Shown one piece after another: positions 1 through 11,789 of a stretch of DNA of 64,000 nucleotides. The DNA comes from Heterobilharzia americana (lineage: Eukaryota > Platyhelminthes > Trematoda > Strigeidida > Schistosomatidae), in the NCBI GenBank assembly GCA_944470555.2, contig OX104127.1:115906741-115970740 (forward strand), in the 5' to 3' direction. Positions within the stretch are counted from its first letter, which is position 1; every line of letters starts with the position of its first letter. The translations under genes and the position numbers were made by a program. The notes beneath the pieces were generated by a model that saw only the letters and a program-made list of their open reading frames with translations, searched no databases and was not told the DNA's origin.

Positions 1-3000
1 TTCGATGTGGCAGAAAACTAGAGTTAGATGAGCTGCCAGGATTTCACTTCATCTTTTAGTACGATAAACAATGGCAGAAAAGTATGCAAATAATAAATAT
101 TTATTAAGGTATTCTGACAACAGATATTATTAACATGTTTCCATATTCATTCACTGAGAAGATGCGCCGTGAATGACTGAACTATTCCTTAATCTACTGG
201 ATTTGTACAATGAGATTATTCGTCCTATTATTGAGATAATTATCAAAGAGAAATCATTCTATATGGTGGTAAACAAATTAAAATATAGAACATGGTAAGC
301 ATGTTCACTGAACTCTGAAGATTAACTAAAGTTAAGATTTATTACTAGACATTTATAATGAAGAAACCTGTGTAATTTTGTCCAGTCCAGAGAACTGATA
401 GAGTTTTAGGTAAATTTTTCTATAATGGTTATCCAGCTCAATAGTCGATATTCGTGGAGATCACTATGACCTTTTTTTGCACATATGTTTCAAGTTCAAA
501 AGTAAGAAGGTTTCTGTACACCCAAATAAATAATGATTTAAAATTCCTATGAAGGCAGTAAATAAAACTCATATATTTCAGTTAACATGAAACTCCAAAC
601 AACGAAATATTTTCACTAATGCAACTTTTAATCAATTTATTTTAGACCGTCGTACTTATTGAGTCACTTATTAGTCGATCGTTGTTAGAGACAAACTGGG
701 ATGTGCAAACCAATGCTGTTTTATCTGTGCTTAGTTACAGTGTTAAGAATATTGAATACTGAGCTTGTTGTAAATCTTTGAAGTAAATTGGAATGACAAA
801 AGTGAGATCTGATTTTCCTTATGTTTTATTCCATAGGTCATCTGTAATTGACGAAGTCAAAATATGACTTAAATCATTATATTTGGCAGTGTACGTTTTT
901 ACAAAAGCAACTACTTCGGGGACCAAATTTACGTTAAATAATAAACGGACACCTCTATGTATCTTAGCTGTTCATAACTTTCATTATTTTCCCTGTACTC
1001 ATTTCATCTATGTTTTCACTGACTGTTCATCTGCTTGTGTTCTGTGAAATCATGAAATAAACTTTAAATTTTTATATGAACTTAATGTATAGCAGGTAGG
1101 TTAAATAAACTTTTATGTTACCTGTTCCATTCAGTGGACAGAAATGCATAATGACAGTGTAATTTACTACGTGGAGTTTTCAGGAGAATTTATTGTTCGC
1201 AAGTGCAGCATTATCGTAAGTAATTTCTGTTAGAAACATCAACCTGTATATAATATTGTGTCACTGTGTGTTGTATCAAATACTAGGTCTTATATAGAAC
1301 CAAATTTTGCTACAGCGTCACAGATTTGCTCTTACATTATTCCTGCAAGATATTTTTACCGGAATCAGGTGCCCAAAACGTGTGGTGGAGATTGAAAAAT
1401 GTATAATAAGGCAGTTGGACTGCCTTTTTAGCAGATGAATTAGTCACTTTTGTAAGATCTATTGACACTTAATGGAATTTACATTTTTTATTTCTAATTG
1501 TTAACAACAAAATCTGAAGTGCAGTTTATTTCATATCTTAATATTCAGTTATTAAATGGTAGTATTTCTCTACGGGTCGAATTTATAAAAGATGATTACG
1601 AATGTATGATAAATGAATATGCCCTATTTACTGGAAGCCACCTATCTCATGATTCATGAATGCACCAAAACACAGCGTTTTCGTGATAGGTGTTTTTATT
1701 TTTAATATTAAATGCTTTGGGAATGCTCTTCCAAGTTACAGTTCAAATATCAACAACGATACTACTTGCTCACAAGTAGCGTCAATATTTAGAATATCTG
1801 ATGGAGTATCATTTGCAGTAGGTTTGTCCACACCCTCTACTAGTGAATGCCAACAGGTTTATAAACTAGATTCATAGATTACTGTCAATTTTCTTCCGAT
1901 CATCCAGCAAGTATCTTGGATTCTTATTAAAAGTACTCAGTTGGTAGTTTACCAATATACATAAACTAATTTAGTATGTAATTTGCGTAGCAAAGTCACG
2001 ATCTGATTATCAATCAGAACCATATAACTTTTCGACTACTTTTGGTTATAATAAGAACTAGATCCCATACAAAACACTCAAGCAAAATTGAATTCTCAAT
2101 ATGCAGCATTTCAAAACATTCACTACTTTAAATCAGGACCCACTATCATTACAAGTCTGCCAAACTATGGACAGCTCAGTCAAACTGATAGACAAATTTT
2201 CAAGCAAAATAATAGTAGTGTCTCAGGTGTCTTCATAGTAACAGCATAACAGGCAACAGTATGAAACAACCAGCTGTTGGTCAGTTGTTCTTTAGTCTGA
2301 AAGGGAGAGTAAATGAGATAAGGTTCCATAAGTTCAACGGTGACGGTAGTTCGTTCAGTCACAATAAAAATCTACTATTCCAGCTAAGTATTTCAGGAAT
2401 AGCAATGCGGGATATTGTAACGCTTTCGAAAGTCCATTGCCATCTACCGCGACTGTTTTTTACATCTCATTGAGCACTTAACAAAAAGACGATTTTAAAA
2501 TGCACTCAGCGCATCGTACAAATATAAAATATATTCTGAAGTCTAAATGTTATGAAAGGAAGCCGTTCGGTGTAGTATGTTTAGGGGAAAAGTAGACCAC
2601 CAATAATGAGTGTGAAGAAAGTAACGGAACCAATGGCCTATGCAGATATATTTTATGTTATTCATACTTTGTTTAGTGAGACAGAATACGCAGAGATAAG
2701 GAAGGCGATGATATTGGAGATTAGGATGAAATCACCAATAAGTGGTTGTATAGGACTTGTGCATACCTATGTGCTATCGGTGTCCCAAATGTGTCTTTGA
2801 ATAGTTACTAGTCAGACGATGAAATAAGTATTTCTTTCTTCATCTTACGTAGTAGAAAAATAATAGTAGCGAGATTTGTGATGAAAAAAATATTTTAGTT
2901 GTTGAATACTGCTCACAGTTTGTTAAAATTAGCTGATCTTTGTGTGCCAATGTGTGTTATATTCATAAGTGTGAATGTTTAATTTCGGACATTCCCTCCC

Positions 3001-6000
3001 AACGTTCTCGCGATTCTTAAGAACTTGCTGAAGCACAAAATACTAGGTGAGCCTGATTTTCCTTACTTTTCCCAATGCCATTTTAGGACTGCAATAAAGC
3101 TTTTGAACTTGAAATGTAGTGCTTACAGATGACCCAAAACTTCACATATGAGATAAGATTCATTCACATTTATATTCAGTTGTCAAGTGGTTAATTTCAA
3201 GTACAAAATTAGAAACTTTATGATGTGCTTTAGAAGCTGCGTAGCTAATTTTAAAGACAATCTCTACTTTTTTATTTTCTATTGTTTGTTGAGCAAAATA
3301 ACCGCGAATTAGTACACTTTATTGTCATCGATTATTGGTAACTGACTACTTTTCTTCGTTTGAAAATTCCTTCGGGGTTTTTAGCAATCTGTCTTATTAT
3401 AATTACTCCCTATTATTTTTCTCAGTAAATAACATTCCCATAAATGAAGATACTTATCAGTATATCTGGATCTCGTAGCGTCATAGGAAGAAACGCCTTT
3501 CCAGAAACTTGCAGCCTCATTTATTGCAACTGGTAACTCTCTTCTTGACAAAGAAACAATAATCAGAGAAAGTAAATTATGAAACCTAGTGAAAGAATAG
3601 ACTGAACAACACATAAACGGCAGTCTTAAGGGCAAATATCACAGGCGCAATGATTTGGAATGGGATAAAATTGACTTCGTGATTACAGGATAACTTGATG
3701 CTTACTTTTTTCACGTGACTTGCATAAGTATTAGAGCAGATAACGAATCAAAAGCAATAAAAATGGAAGTGCCGTTTTCGGAATCTATAAAGAATAACTA
3801 CTGTAAGCTTGGTTTCTCTCGTATGAGCCATGAATTTATGGTTTGCAGTAACTAAGCGGCTAAAAGTATGAGAAATTAGTCTAGGAAGCCTTATTCTTTT
3901 TCAGAAGTTTAGTTCCATCTTACACTAGCATATCTAGGGTGGTTATTCAACTAATTTTCCGAAATTCACTGTGTGAGTTAATTCAGTTCACCTTTTTTAA
4001 GGCAGGATTGACTAAATAATTGCTCTTACATGCCATTGGCAGTTCTCATAGTTAAAATGTGTACCAACAGTTCCAAATTCTAGCGGTCGAACAGCTGTTT
4101 TAAAAGTGGGGTAGTTCAGTATAACGCTGAATCACTGAAAAAATCACGTTCAACTGACCTAAGTAGTTGAAAAAACAGTTGAACATTTTCCTAACATAGA
4201 GGGGGTAATGAAGACAGTAAAAATTGCAGTCATTGGAGGGAGTGAAGACTGAAAAGTGGGCTTTCTGTAATGTGAGTAGTGTCAGGGTGGTAGCTGACCT
4301 AATGCTGAATACAGAGTGATAGTGGTATGTTCTGAAAGCTATTCCGAGAAAAAAGGATTTGAGGTGATTCGTTTCGAAAGCCATGATTTGTAGTATTGAG
4401 GTCAATCACATCCACTTCATAGGAAAAACTACATTTTTCAATAGTATATCTTATTACTGAAGATAGACAGTCATGTTGTATAGCATAAAGGAAATCATGA
4501 TCATCTGCAGCCAACAAACGTAGTAAGAGGAATGAAGTTTTATTTCAAATAGAAAAGTGTTAACAGTCACTACATAAGAACATAGATACAGAAGTACGTT
4601 TACTGAACACAAGGAAGACGAGTATGAAAATATTTTGATTTACCTCACAAAATGTTAGAAGAGGCCTAAATATGCGGATGGCATAGGTAATGATAGTGGT
4701 TGCACACATTATTTTTGAACACTAGTAATAGTGACTTCTGCTATGTGAATGTATATGTGATTGGTATGGTAGATTAGACGGTACCTGACGTATATTTAAA
4801 TGCACTTTCAGTGTACAGTGACCGGTCAGTGAAGAGTAACATGCTTTTTACTTGCTGGTTTGGGGCTACCTGCCGACTGCCCTCAGTCATCCAGCGTTTC
4901 TAGTATTTGCCGGGTGACCAGTGTCAGTCAGATGTGCAAGTGTTAGACTCTTTATTTTTTTAAGTATAGCACAGTGATCCATCTTTATCAGTTCTACGAT
5001 GAAATTATTTGTAGTTTAGTCTTATTCAAGTTCCTTATCATGAGGGCTTGGTTTGACGAAGATGAACGGAGGAGTTGCAATCAAGTAGAGTATTTTGTTT
5101 CTGGCACCTAGTTTCCGTTGGTTTAAGCAAGCAAAAAGCGATTTCACAGCAGCAGCACCATCCATATGACACTTTTTTAACGTTGCATTACTGTTCTAGT
5201 ATCATAATACCCTAGAAGGCAAGTTGAAGCAAGACTAGCTTCTCAGAAATTGTGCTCTTATTCTCACTTTTCAAATTCAAGAACTTGGCTTGATAACCAT
5301 TCTAAGTGATTTGCAGGAAACTATAATCTCTTCAGTCACAGCATCGTCGTGAGTTCGTTTTGGACTATGGACTAGGAACTTTAGTAGATTTCCTTTACAA
5401 TGACTGGTAAGGATCCGATAAAGTTTGCATCCTTAACTACGGATGCCTGCTGAAATGGGCTAACTGACCTATGTACCTGCAGCTCCTACAAACCTCATTT
5501 CTGAGAACTATCAAATATTCAAGTGTATGACTTATTGAAATCGCCAGTTTATTATTTTGGCTGGCAATAACCCTGCAACAATTTAGCTGAGTGATGGCTG
5601 TAGTTATATTACTGAAAATAGGCAGTATATTCTAGTGAATTAAAAGGAGAAATTAAATCATTACAAGGCTGTTCCGTGCCAAATTCAACTGCAGTATGCA
5701 ATAGTTTGCAGAATAATCTATTTGACCACTGAAGTAATGAGAAAAACAAGGAATTGACCACTATGTAATTTCAAAATATGATTGTGAATTGCTTCCCTGA
5801 CACTCGTAAAGAAGGTTAGCAAATAAACAAGAACATTCAAGTATGTTGCACGTTGCAAGTTGTAAAACAGTTGTTCATTGTGAAAGTGGCTTGCTAAGAA
5901 GTGGTTTGAGCATGAAACATAAACTTCAGTTTGTTTCTTCCCCACACAGATTTCTCTGTTCGAATGCTTCTTTCTCCGCAGTGCACAAGTACTCAAACTA

Positions 6001-7560
6001 AAATCCCTTTCAGCCGTTTGATTTGACCATATATGATTCTATAGGATAATTCATGTAGAGTTCTGTGACTGATGTCAACCGGTGCTTCAAGCAATAAATT
6101 ATTAGTTAATTTGCATTTTGCACGTAACAGTCAAACACCACAGTGTCAGGAAATAGGTTTTAAAATGGAATGCTTTTTACGAAGCACATAGCTAGCGACA
6201 CATAAAGGAATAAATTTTCGACCTACCGCGAGGTACCGGGAAAAGACAGTATAGTTTTAAAGTATCTGTATATCAGCTGTCTAATAAGAAGACTAAATCA
6301 CATTTCTGGCAGACAAGAGTGTCATTTTGATAGATCTCGGAAGCTGGTTATTTTGAATCTCTACCGACGTATGAACTTTGAAACCAACCCTCAGAAATCT
6401 TTCTAATTCCTTCCTCCAGCGCAGAACTGGTTTGATCCAGATGAATGTTGTAAATTTCTTAAATTATCGAGATTTAACAATCAGGATATTTGGTCAGCTT
6501 TACTGGAATTACGAAAGAATAGGGTATATATTTCTTTTTATTGACGTCCAAAATCTAACATATGTATTCTGTCCATTTCAAATTAGCTGCGTATCAGTTA
6601 ATATACCTTTTCATCGAAAAATTCAGAAAGTGAACCGTAGAATTAACTAATTTTTGACAACTAATGAATTTTTTCTCGAGATCAGTTTTTTGATTGAGGA
6701 CCACAAATCTATTTTCTGTGTATTCCTTGTATAAGTGGAACTACTGAATCCTTGGAGTAATTCCGTTCGGTTATGACAGAAATCACCTAAAGCAAACTCT
6801 AGTGTACCATTGTTTGTACTCCACCACCTAGTTTGCAGCCACTGCTGCCAAACGGGAATTGAAAGGACGAGCTTCAACGTAGATAAAGTCATTTAGAATA
6901 TTTTCGTAAGTACCTACGCAAAACATTCGGTTGTGATGAAGTTGCAGAGGAAACAGACGCTTTCCTCTAAAAACGGATTTAACGACAAGGCTCAGTGTTG
7001 ATCTTCATAGACTGGTATGACGCTTTGGTTAGGAATCCTAATTATCTTTTCAGTCTGGTCGTCCTGTTTTGAATACCACTTGCCACGGTAATGGGTGGCC
7101 AGGGATGTGCAACATGTGCCCAAGCTGCTGAGGTGGAGTTTAATATCCTTACTGACTGGTTCACTTTCCCTTTTTAACGTTATACACCTCAGCTTGAAAT
7201 AGTGTACACAGTGTTTTCAACGTTTATAGGCAATGAATTTGAACAACTGGAGTCCGAAATATGCAGACGTAAGTGAACTGTTAGACGAAAACAGAAGTAA
7301 GCTAGTGCGTGGTTGCAAAAACAATAGCGTTATCTCTTAAGTGCTCATTTTAGTTTCATTGTAATGTTGCAACGTTAAGTGCTTGTTAAACATTTTTCTC
7401 AGATAACCATTGAAAAATGGTAGATTTTTCCGTTTTAGAGTCATACTTTCATTTGACTTTAAAAGGGAAAATCGAATAGTTATTGAAATTGCATTTACAA
7501 ACATGATATTTAAGCTGGATGATGAAGGTTGAAGGCGAAATGAAAAAACGGCAGGTAGCC
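1..7560. other. A+T-rich DNA, no recognised gene
   Basis: I read both strands and found no domain, RNA gene or transposon motif that I recognise. The open frames are short (under about 100 codons), overlap each other on both strands and have A+T-driven composition. The densest cluster is a pair of overlapping minus-strand frames at 4100-4517, whose products (101 and 72 residues) match no family I know. A slightly more complex stretch lies around 7000-7150. This is probably intergenic or intronic sequence. Confidence 0.6.
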
Positions 7561-7579
7561 GCAAAATCTGGACACTCCG

Positions 7580-7995
7580 TCATCGTCTTGTCATTCTGCC
7601 ACTCCACTAACTGAGACCAAACCACTTACCACGTCTCAGCTGCATTTCAGGTACCCAGGATTATTCCCGCAGTTCGTAATTGTAGGTTCATCTCAATTAA
7701 GCTGACTGCCCAGTCCGTTCTGCTGATCTCATTGAATAAATCCTATCTGAGGTAGAAATGATTCGGAAGGCCGCTGTTATCAGGCACACGAATTCATATG
7801 ACAGTTGGGCACAACTGAAATTGATTGGCGTTAAGATCTGTTCATGCGGTGGATCTCACAACTAAGCTGAAGTAGTAGTGCGCTGAAAACTGAGAGGCTT
7901 CGAATATGAAGCCTGATGAGACCTAAGGTTCCGTATCACAATCAGCCACCACCTAACTAGTCTTCCAAAACAGTGCTAACTTCGAAAGTCTCTGA
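7580..7995. other. Higher-complexity unrecognised patch, probable old repeat
   Basis: This stretch is visibly less A+T rich than its surroundings and ends directly at an (AT)n tract, as many decayed retroelement insertions do. No frame is open for more than a few dozen codons and no domain was recognised. At 7913-7930 it holds CTGATGAG followed by GACC-TAA-GGTT, which looks like the first core box plus stem II of a hammerhead ribozyme. The second box (GAAA) is missing at the expected place. It may be an unclassified SINE or satellite remnant. Confidence 0.3.
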
Positions 7996-7996
7996 C

Positions 7997-7999
<3 letters not shown>

Positions 8000-8031
<32 letters not shown>
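8000..8031. repeat. (AT)n microsatellite
   Basis: An uninterrupted run of about 16 AT dinucleotides. It lies just beyond the 3' side of the minus-strand LINE fragment at 8.1-8.4 kb. Confidence 0.95.
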
Positions 8032-8039
<8 letters not shown>

Positions 8040-8074
8040 CAGATTTCTTAGATAATCTTATTTTATCATTTTTT

Positions 8075-8395
8075 TTCTCTGGGTTCCCAGTGTGACATAG
8101 GGCATCAGTAGCGCGTCTCAATTACACTCTCTTCTCTACAATCTTTTGAACACGGTGCCATGACTGCCCACAAACTTTCATTTCTTCCTCTCATAATCTC
8201 CTCCATCTCAACCTCACCTCAGACAACCAACTCGTCGTTTCCTCTTTGGATTCCACTCGACGGCCTGTCGCATGATGTCCTCAATCGGCCTTCTCAGTAT
8301 ATGCCCAATCCATCTCCACTTCGTTCTGCATGTTTGTTGGGTGATGGGTTCTTGGTCGGTTAGTTGTCAGCCAGCTAGCCACAGTCAGTTCCATG
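8075..8395 (-). mobile_element. LINE 3' fragment (RTE-like), copy A
   Basis: On the minus strand this translates to the C-terminal tail of a non-LTR retrotransposon reverse-transcriptase protein. The recognisable motif is WRWIGHILRR followed by RQAVEWNPKRKRR, the conserved end of a LINE family common in flatworms. A decayed tail and a short 3' UTR follow. The fragment is strongly 5' truncated, which is typical of LINE insertion. Over about 290 bp it is almost identical to the copy at 10.2-11.0 kb, with only a handful of substitutions, so both derive from closely related sources. A 67-codon open frame on the plus strand (8160-8363) is merely the antisense of this element. The clade name is an inference from motifs. 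Confidence 0.75.
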
Positions 8396-8399
8396 AGTA

Positions 8400-10205
8400 A
8401 TAGAATCTCATTCTCTGCGCAGTAGTGCGAATCTTCATGACTGATTTGAATGAATGAATTCTCGGCAGTGTTAATTTCTTGGGTTCATCTTATGGATCAT
8501 TATACTAGATGTTTTGAATCAGCCCCTAAGTAAACCTTATCTTCATCACTATGAAGGGCTCAAACGATCGTGTTATTACCTGAAAACACATGGATATTGT
8601 ACATAGTCATCCTCTGTTTCACATTCAGGAGGGTAACAAAACTGGTGAAGTTCACTCTTCACTGTTCTACACTAAGACAATACTTGTTTGCCTTCGCTTT
8701 ATCATTTACTACAGAAGCACTATTGATCCACTCCCCAACTGCATCCATAGTCTCAAAACTTTGCAGCTGCAGCTTGAGATTTATTTTAAAGCCCATACTA
8801 ACAGTTTGAGTGGAGTAAATGAACATCATACAAGTCAAACCATTTGTGTAACTAACAGAAATCTAGTAGTCTCTTGAAGTTTTGACACAGTAAACATGAG
8901 TAACAGATTGAAATCCCACAATTTTTCATGGTTGACTGCCTATTCATCTCAACATGCAACTGAGTAGGACACTAGATATTCTTTTCAGGAAGTCTAGTTA
9001 CTAAGATTCTAAGATTATTTGATCCTCAGTTAGCCATTTGACGTCTTGTGCCAATTCGGTAGTCTGGTGTGAAAGTAGCACCCTTCCAATCCCCAGATGG
9101 CTTCAGTTGACTCAGTAACTTATTTGGCAGACAAGATGGCGATTCAATGATAACATCCTCCAGTGTCGATAATATGCTTGTAGTTCATTTGACAATGCCA
9201 AACTAACCTGATTCAAGGTTTTGAGGAAATCTTAGGAAAGCCTCTATCTGAATGAGCATCACTTCTGTTTGTAAGATGTTACAGATAATTTCCAGGCAAA
9301 GAATATAACCTTCCGAGAATCTTTGGCTGGACAACAGTTGTTGAACTTCAGCGTTATTCGTACATCTAACATCTTTTGTGTTATCTCCCTTCATTTTCAC
9401 TGCCAATTGTGATTTGTTTACCCTGATTCTCCTCTTCTTGAATTACTGAGTATCCTGGATGTGCTGCTTCACACGTGAAAACCTGTAGTTTCCAGTAAAC
9501 CGCTGACACGAAATTCGACACCAGTTACTTAGTATAAACTGGTTAGGTCCCTTATAAGAGAACTTTAAAGAGTTATTTCCTCTGAAGGAGTGTTTTCGTA
9601 GCCTATACTGTTGTCATCAAAAGTTGGTTGATAAATGTGAAGTTGACTGACTGACGAATGCCGAAATACATAGTAATTTCAAAAGTGTGTTATATTTATT
9701 TGAGTTTACTGTTATGAGAATACCGGCAAACGTGACTTAACAAGAATCATTATTTGTTTAAAATAGAAAAACGCACACTACGATGTCATCATGATTAAAC
9801 GCAAAACAATAACAATTTTCTTCTTCTCACAGTGAAATGTAAAACGTTTGGAGTGAATGACAGAAACTCAAGGCAGGTTTTCTCCTATAATAATTCAGTA
9901 TTTCCCTCCACGCTGTAGAACACATGGCTCAGACGTCATGGTTACCCTTAAAAACAGTTTATTACGTGTAACTTATTTGACCCCACTTGACTGACAGTGT
10001 ATTACCGAATGATACCAGCACTGCCCATTCAGTTAGAAATGCTTCTTTTCCACTCGCACTGTTAAAGGCCGAAGTATATTCACTGATTCTATGCTTTACG
10101 ATATGCAAGAAAATTGTCAGGAAGGTAATTCAAGTCATTTAGGCTAACAACGGAAAACAACATGAATAACAACTTAACATTTTGACTTAAAAGGAGTATT
10201 AACTA
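8400..10205. other. Region between two LINE fragments, no recognised gene
   Basis: Contains overlapping 79- and 95-codon plus-strand frames near 8570-8877 and a 67-codon minus-strand frame at 9203-9406. None shows a family motif that I recognise. The composition between about 9000 and 9550 is a little richer than the background and could be an old element. I found no terminal repeats or transposase signature. Confidence 0.4.
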
Positions 10206-10210
10206 TGCAG

Positions 10211-10231
10211 ATTACTATTACTATTATTATA
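10211..10231. repeat. Short (ATT)n tract at LINE 3' end
   Basis: An imperfect run of ATT/ACT units immediately beyond the 3' end of the minus-strand LINE. It is probably the simple-repeat tail of that insertion. Confidence 0.6.
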
Positions 10232-10985
10232 ATTTGTTCCTTGGGTTTGTAGTGGAACATAGGGCATCAGTAGCACGTCTCAATTACACTCTCTTCTCTA
10301 CAATATTTTAAACACGGCGCCATGACTGCCCACAAACTTCCATTTCTTCCTCTCATAATCTCCTCCATCTCAACCTCACCTCAGACAACCAACTCGTCGT
10401 TTCCTCTTTGGATTCCACTCGACGGCCTGTCGCATGATGTCCTCAATCGGCCTTCTCAGTATATGCCCAATCCATCTCCACTTCCTTCTGCATGTTTGTT
10501 GGGTGATGGGTTCTTGGTCGGTTAGTTGTCAGACAGCAAGCCAGCCAGAGTGAGTTCCTTCTTGCTTATCCTTCTCATTCTGACCATCTGATCTTCAGTA
10601 TCGAGTCAGCGTAGGTGGTTGTTGATGAACGTCTGCAGTTTGTTGGAAATGCCTTTCGTAACGCGCCAAGTCTCTCAACCATCACACAGAATCACTGACT
10701 TCACATTTGTGTTGAAAATCCGGATCTTGTTCACGCTTTGTGCTGAGTGCAGTAGATCTCTACACTGATTTAAGATTAGTGAAGGAAGGCCTGTCTTTTT
10801 TTTCTGATCCTGGTTTTAACATCCTCGTCTGCGCCTGTGCCACCTGTAATTGAATCGATGCTGCCTAGATAGGTGTAGGTGACAGAGACTACTTCCTTCA
10901 TCTTTCTCCCGTTCATGTTGATTGGAGGTTGTTTTCGATGCTGTTGTTGTTTGGGTATCTGGTAGAATTTATACACCTTTCTATG
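10211..10985 (-). mobile_element. LINE 3' fragment (RTE-like), copy B
   Basis: This is a longer minus-strand copy of the element at 8.1-8.4 kb. Reading from 10985 downwards, it shows a segment like the region after the catalytic palm (NGRK, then a near-intact TYLGSI motif followed by GGTGADEDVKTRI). A frameshifted thumb region follows, then WRWIGHILRR and RQAVEWNPKRKRR. In related LINEs these lie in the C-terminal third of the ORF2-type protein. The reverse-transcriptase core itself is absent, so this is a 5'-truncated, inactive insertion. Its 3' end abuts a short (ATT)n tract at 10211-10231, as expected for elements of this kind. Frameshifts and stops interrupt the coding region several times. 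Confidence 0.8.
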
Positions 10986-11789
10986 ATATGATTTAAATTT
11001 GTCTTATGTAATTACTTTTGTTCACACCTAAATGTTTCGCGCAACTAACCATTATAACTGATTATTATTTGTTCGTAAATAAAGTGTGTAGCTTTGATAT
11101 ATTTGATTCTTTTCAAGCCTCCAACAAGCTCACACTTAGTTAGCACGTCTTATAAGTACGCCTTAGATTCCACTTAAATAGTCTTATTGAAAGCCAAACT
11201 GAAACATCGGGTTAGTAGAAATATTAAATGTTGTTTTTCTTATTTATTGTGACCTCGTGTAAAAATAATTCTCAACGAATTAAATCTCTGCAAATTGTAG
11301 CAAGTCTAAGAAGTAGGTCAGTAATGTTAGATAACGTTTTCAATACATTGCCTAGATAAAAACAGTGTAGGACTAAATGTTTTTGTAATAAATCATAAAT
11401 CACAAAGCATCACAAATATATACCCTTCACAAACCATTTTGCCCAGTGTGTAACTCACTTATATCAGATAATATTTTGTAAAATTAGATATAATCTTAAA
11501 AATGCCTCCTAGTTGCATACTGATTGGTAGAGACACTTCATAAAACTAATTCAAAAATAACAAAATATCCTTATTCGGCAAGTGAAAAACAAAAAAGATG
11601 TTAAAGCGAAGACAGTTATCCTTTCTAAGGCTCATTTTCATAACTACACGTTCGTAATTATATGAGCAAAATGATAGAATGTTCCAAAGAAGTTTCCGGT
11701 TAACGGTCAAACTTAATCGATAGGTGTATGTTGGGAATGAAATGATATTACTAAAAACTAGATCTGGCCGAAAAAGATTTTATAAGGTT

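Noticed and set aside
4100..4517. Overlapping minus-strand frames of 101 and 72 codons
   Set aside because: They overlap each other in different frames, match no family and have background composition; chance is sufficient.
8160..10525. A 67-codon plus-strand frame conserved at 8160-8363 and 10322-10525
   Set aside because: It is the antisense of the conserved LINE tail; conservation comes from the repeat, not from selection on this frame.
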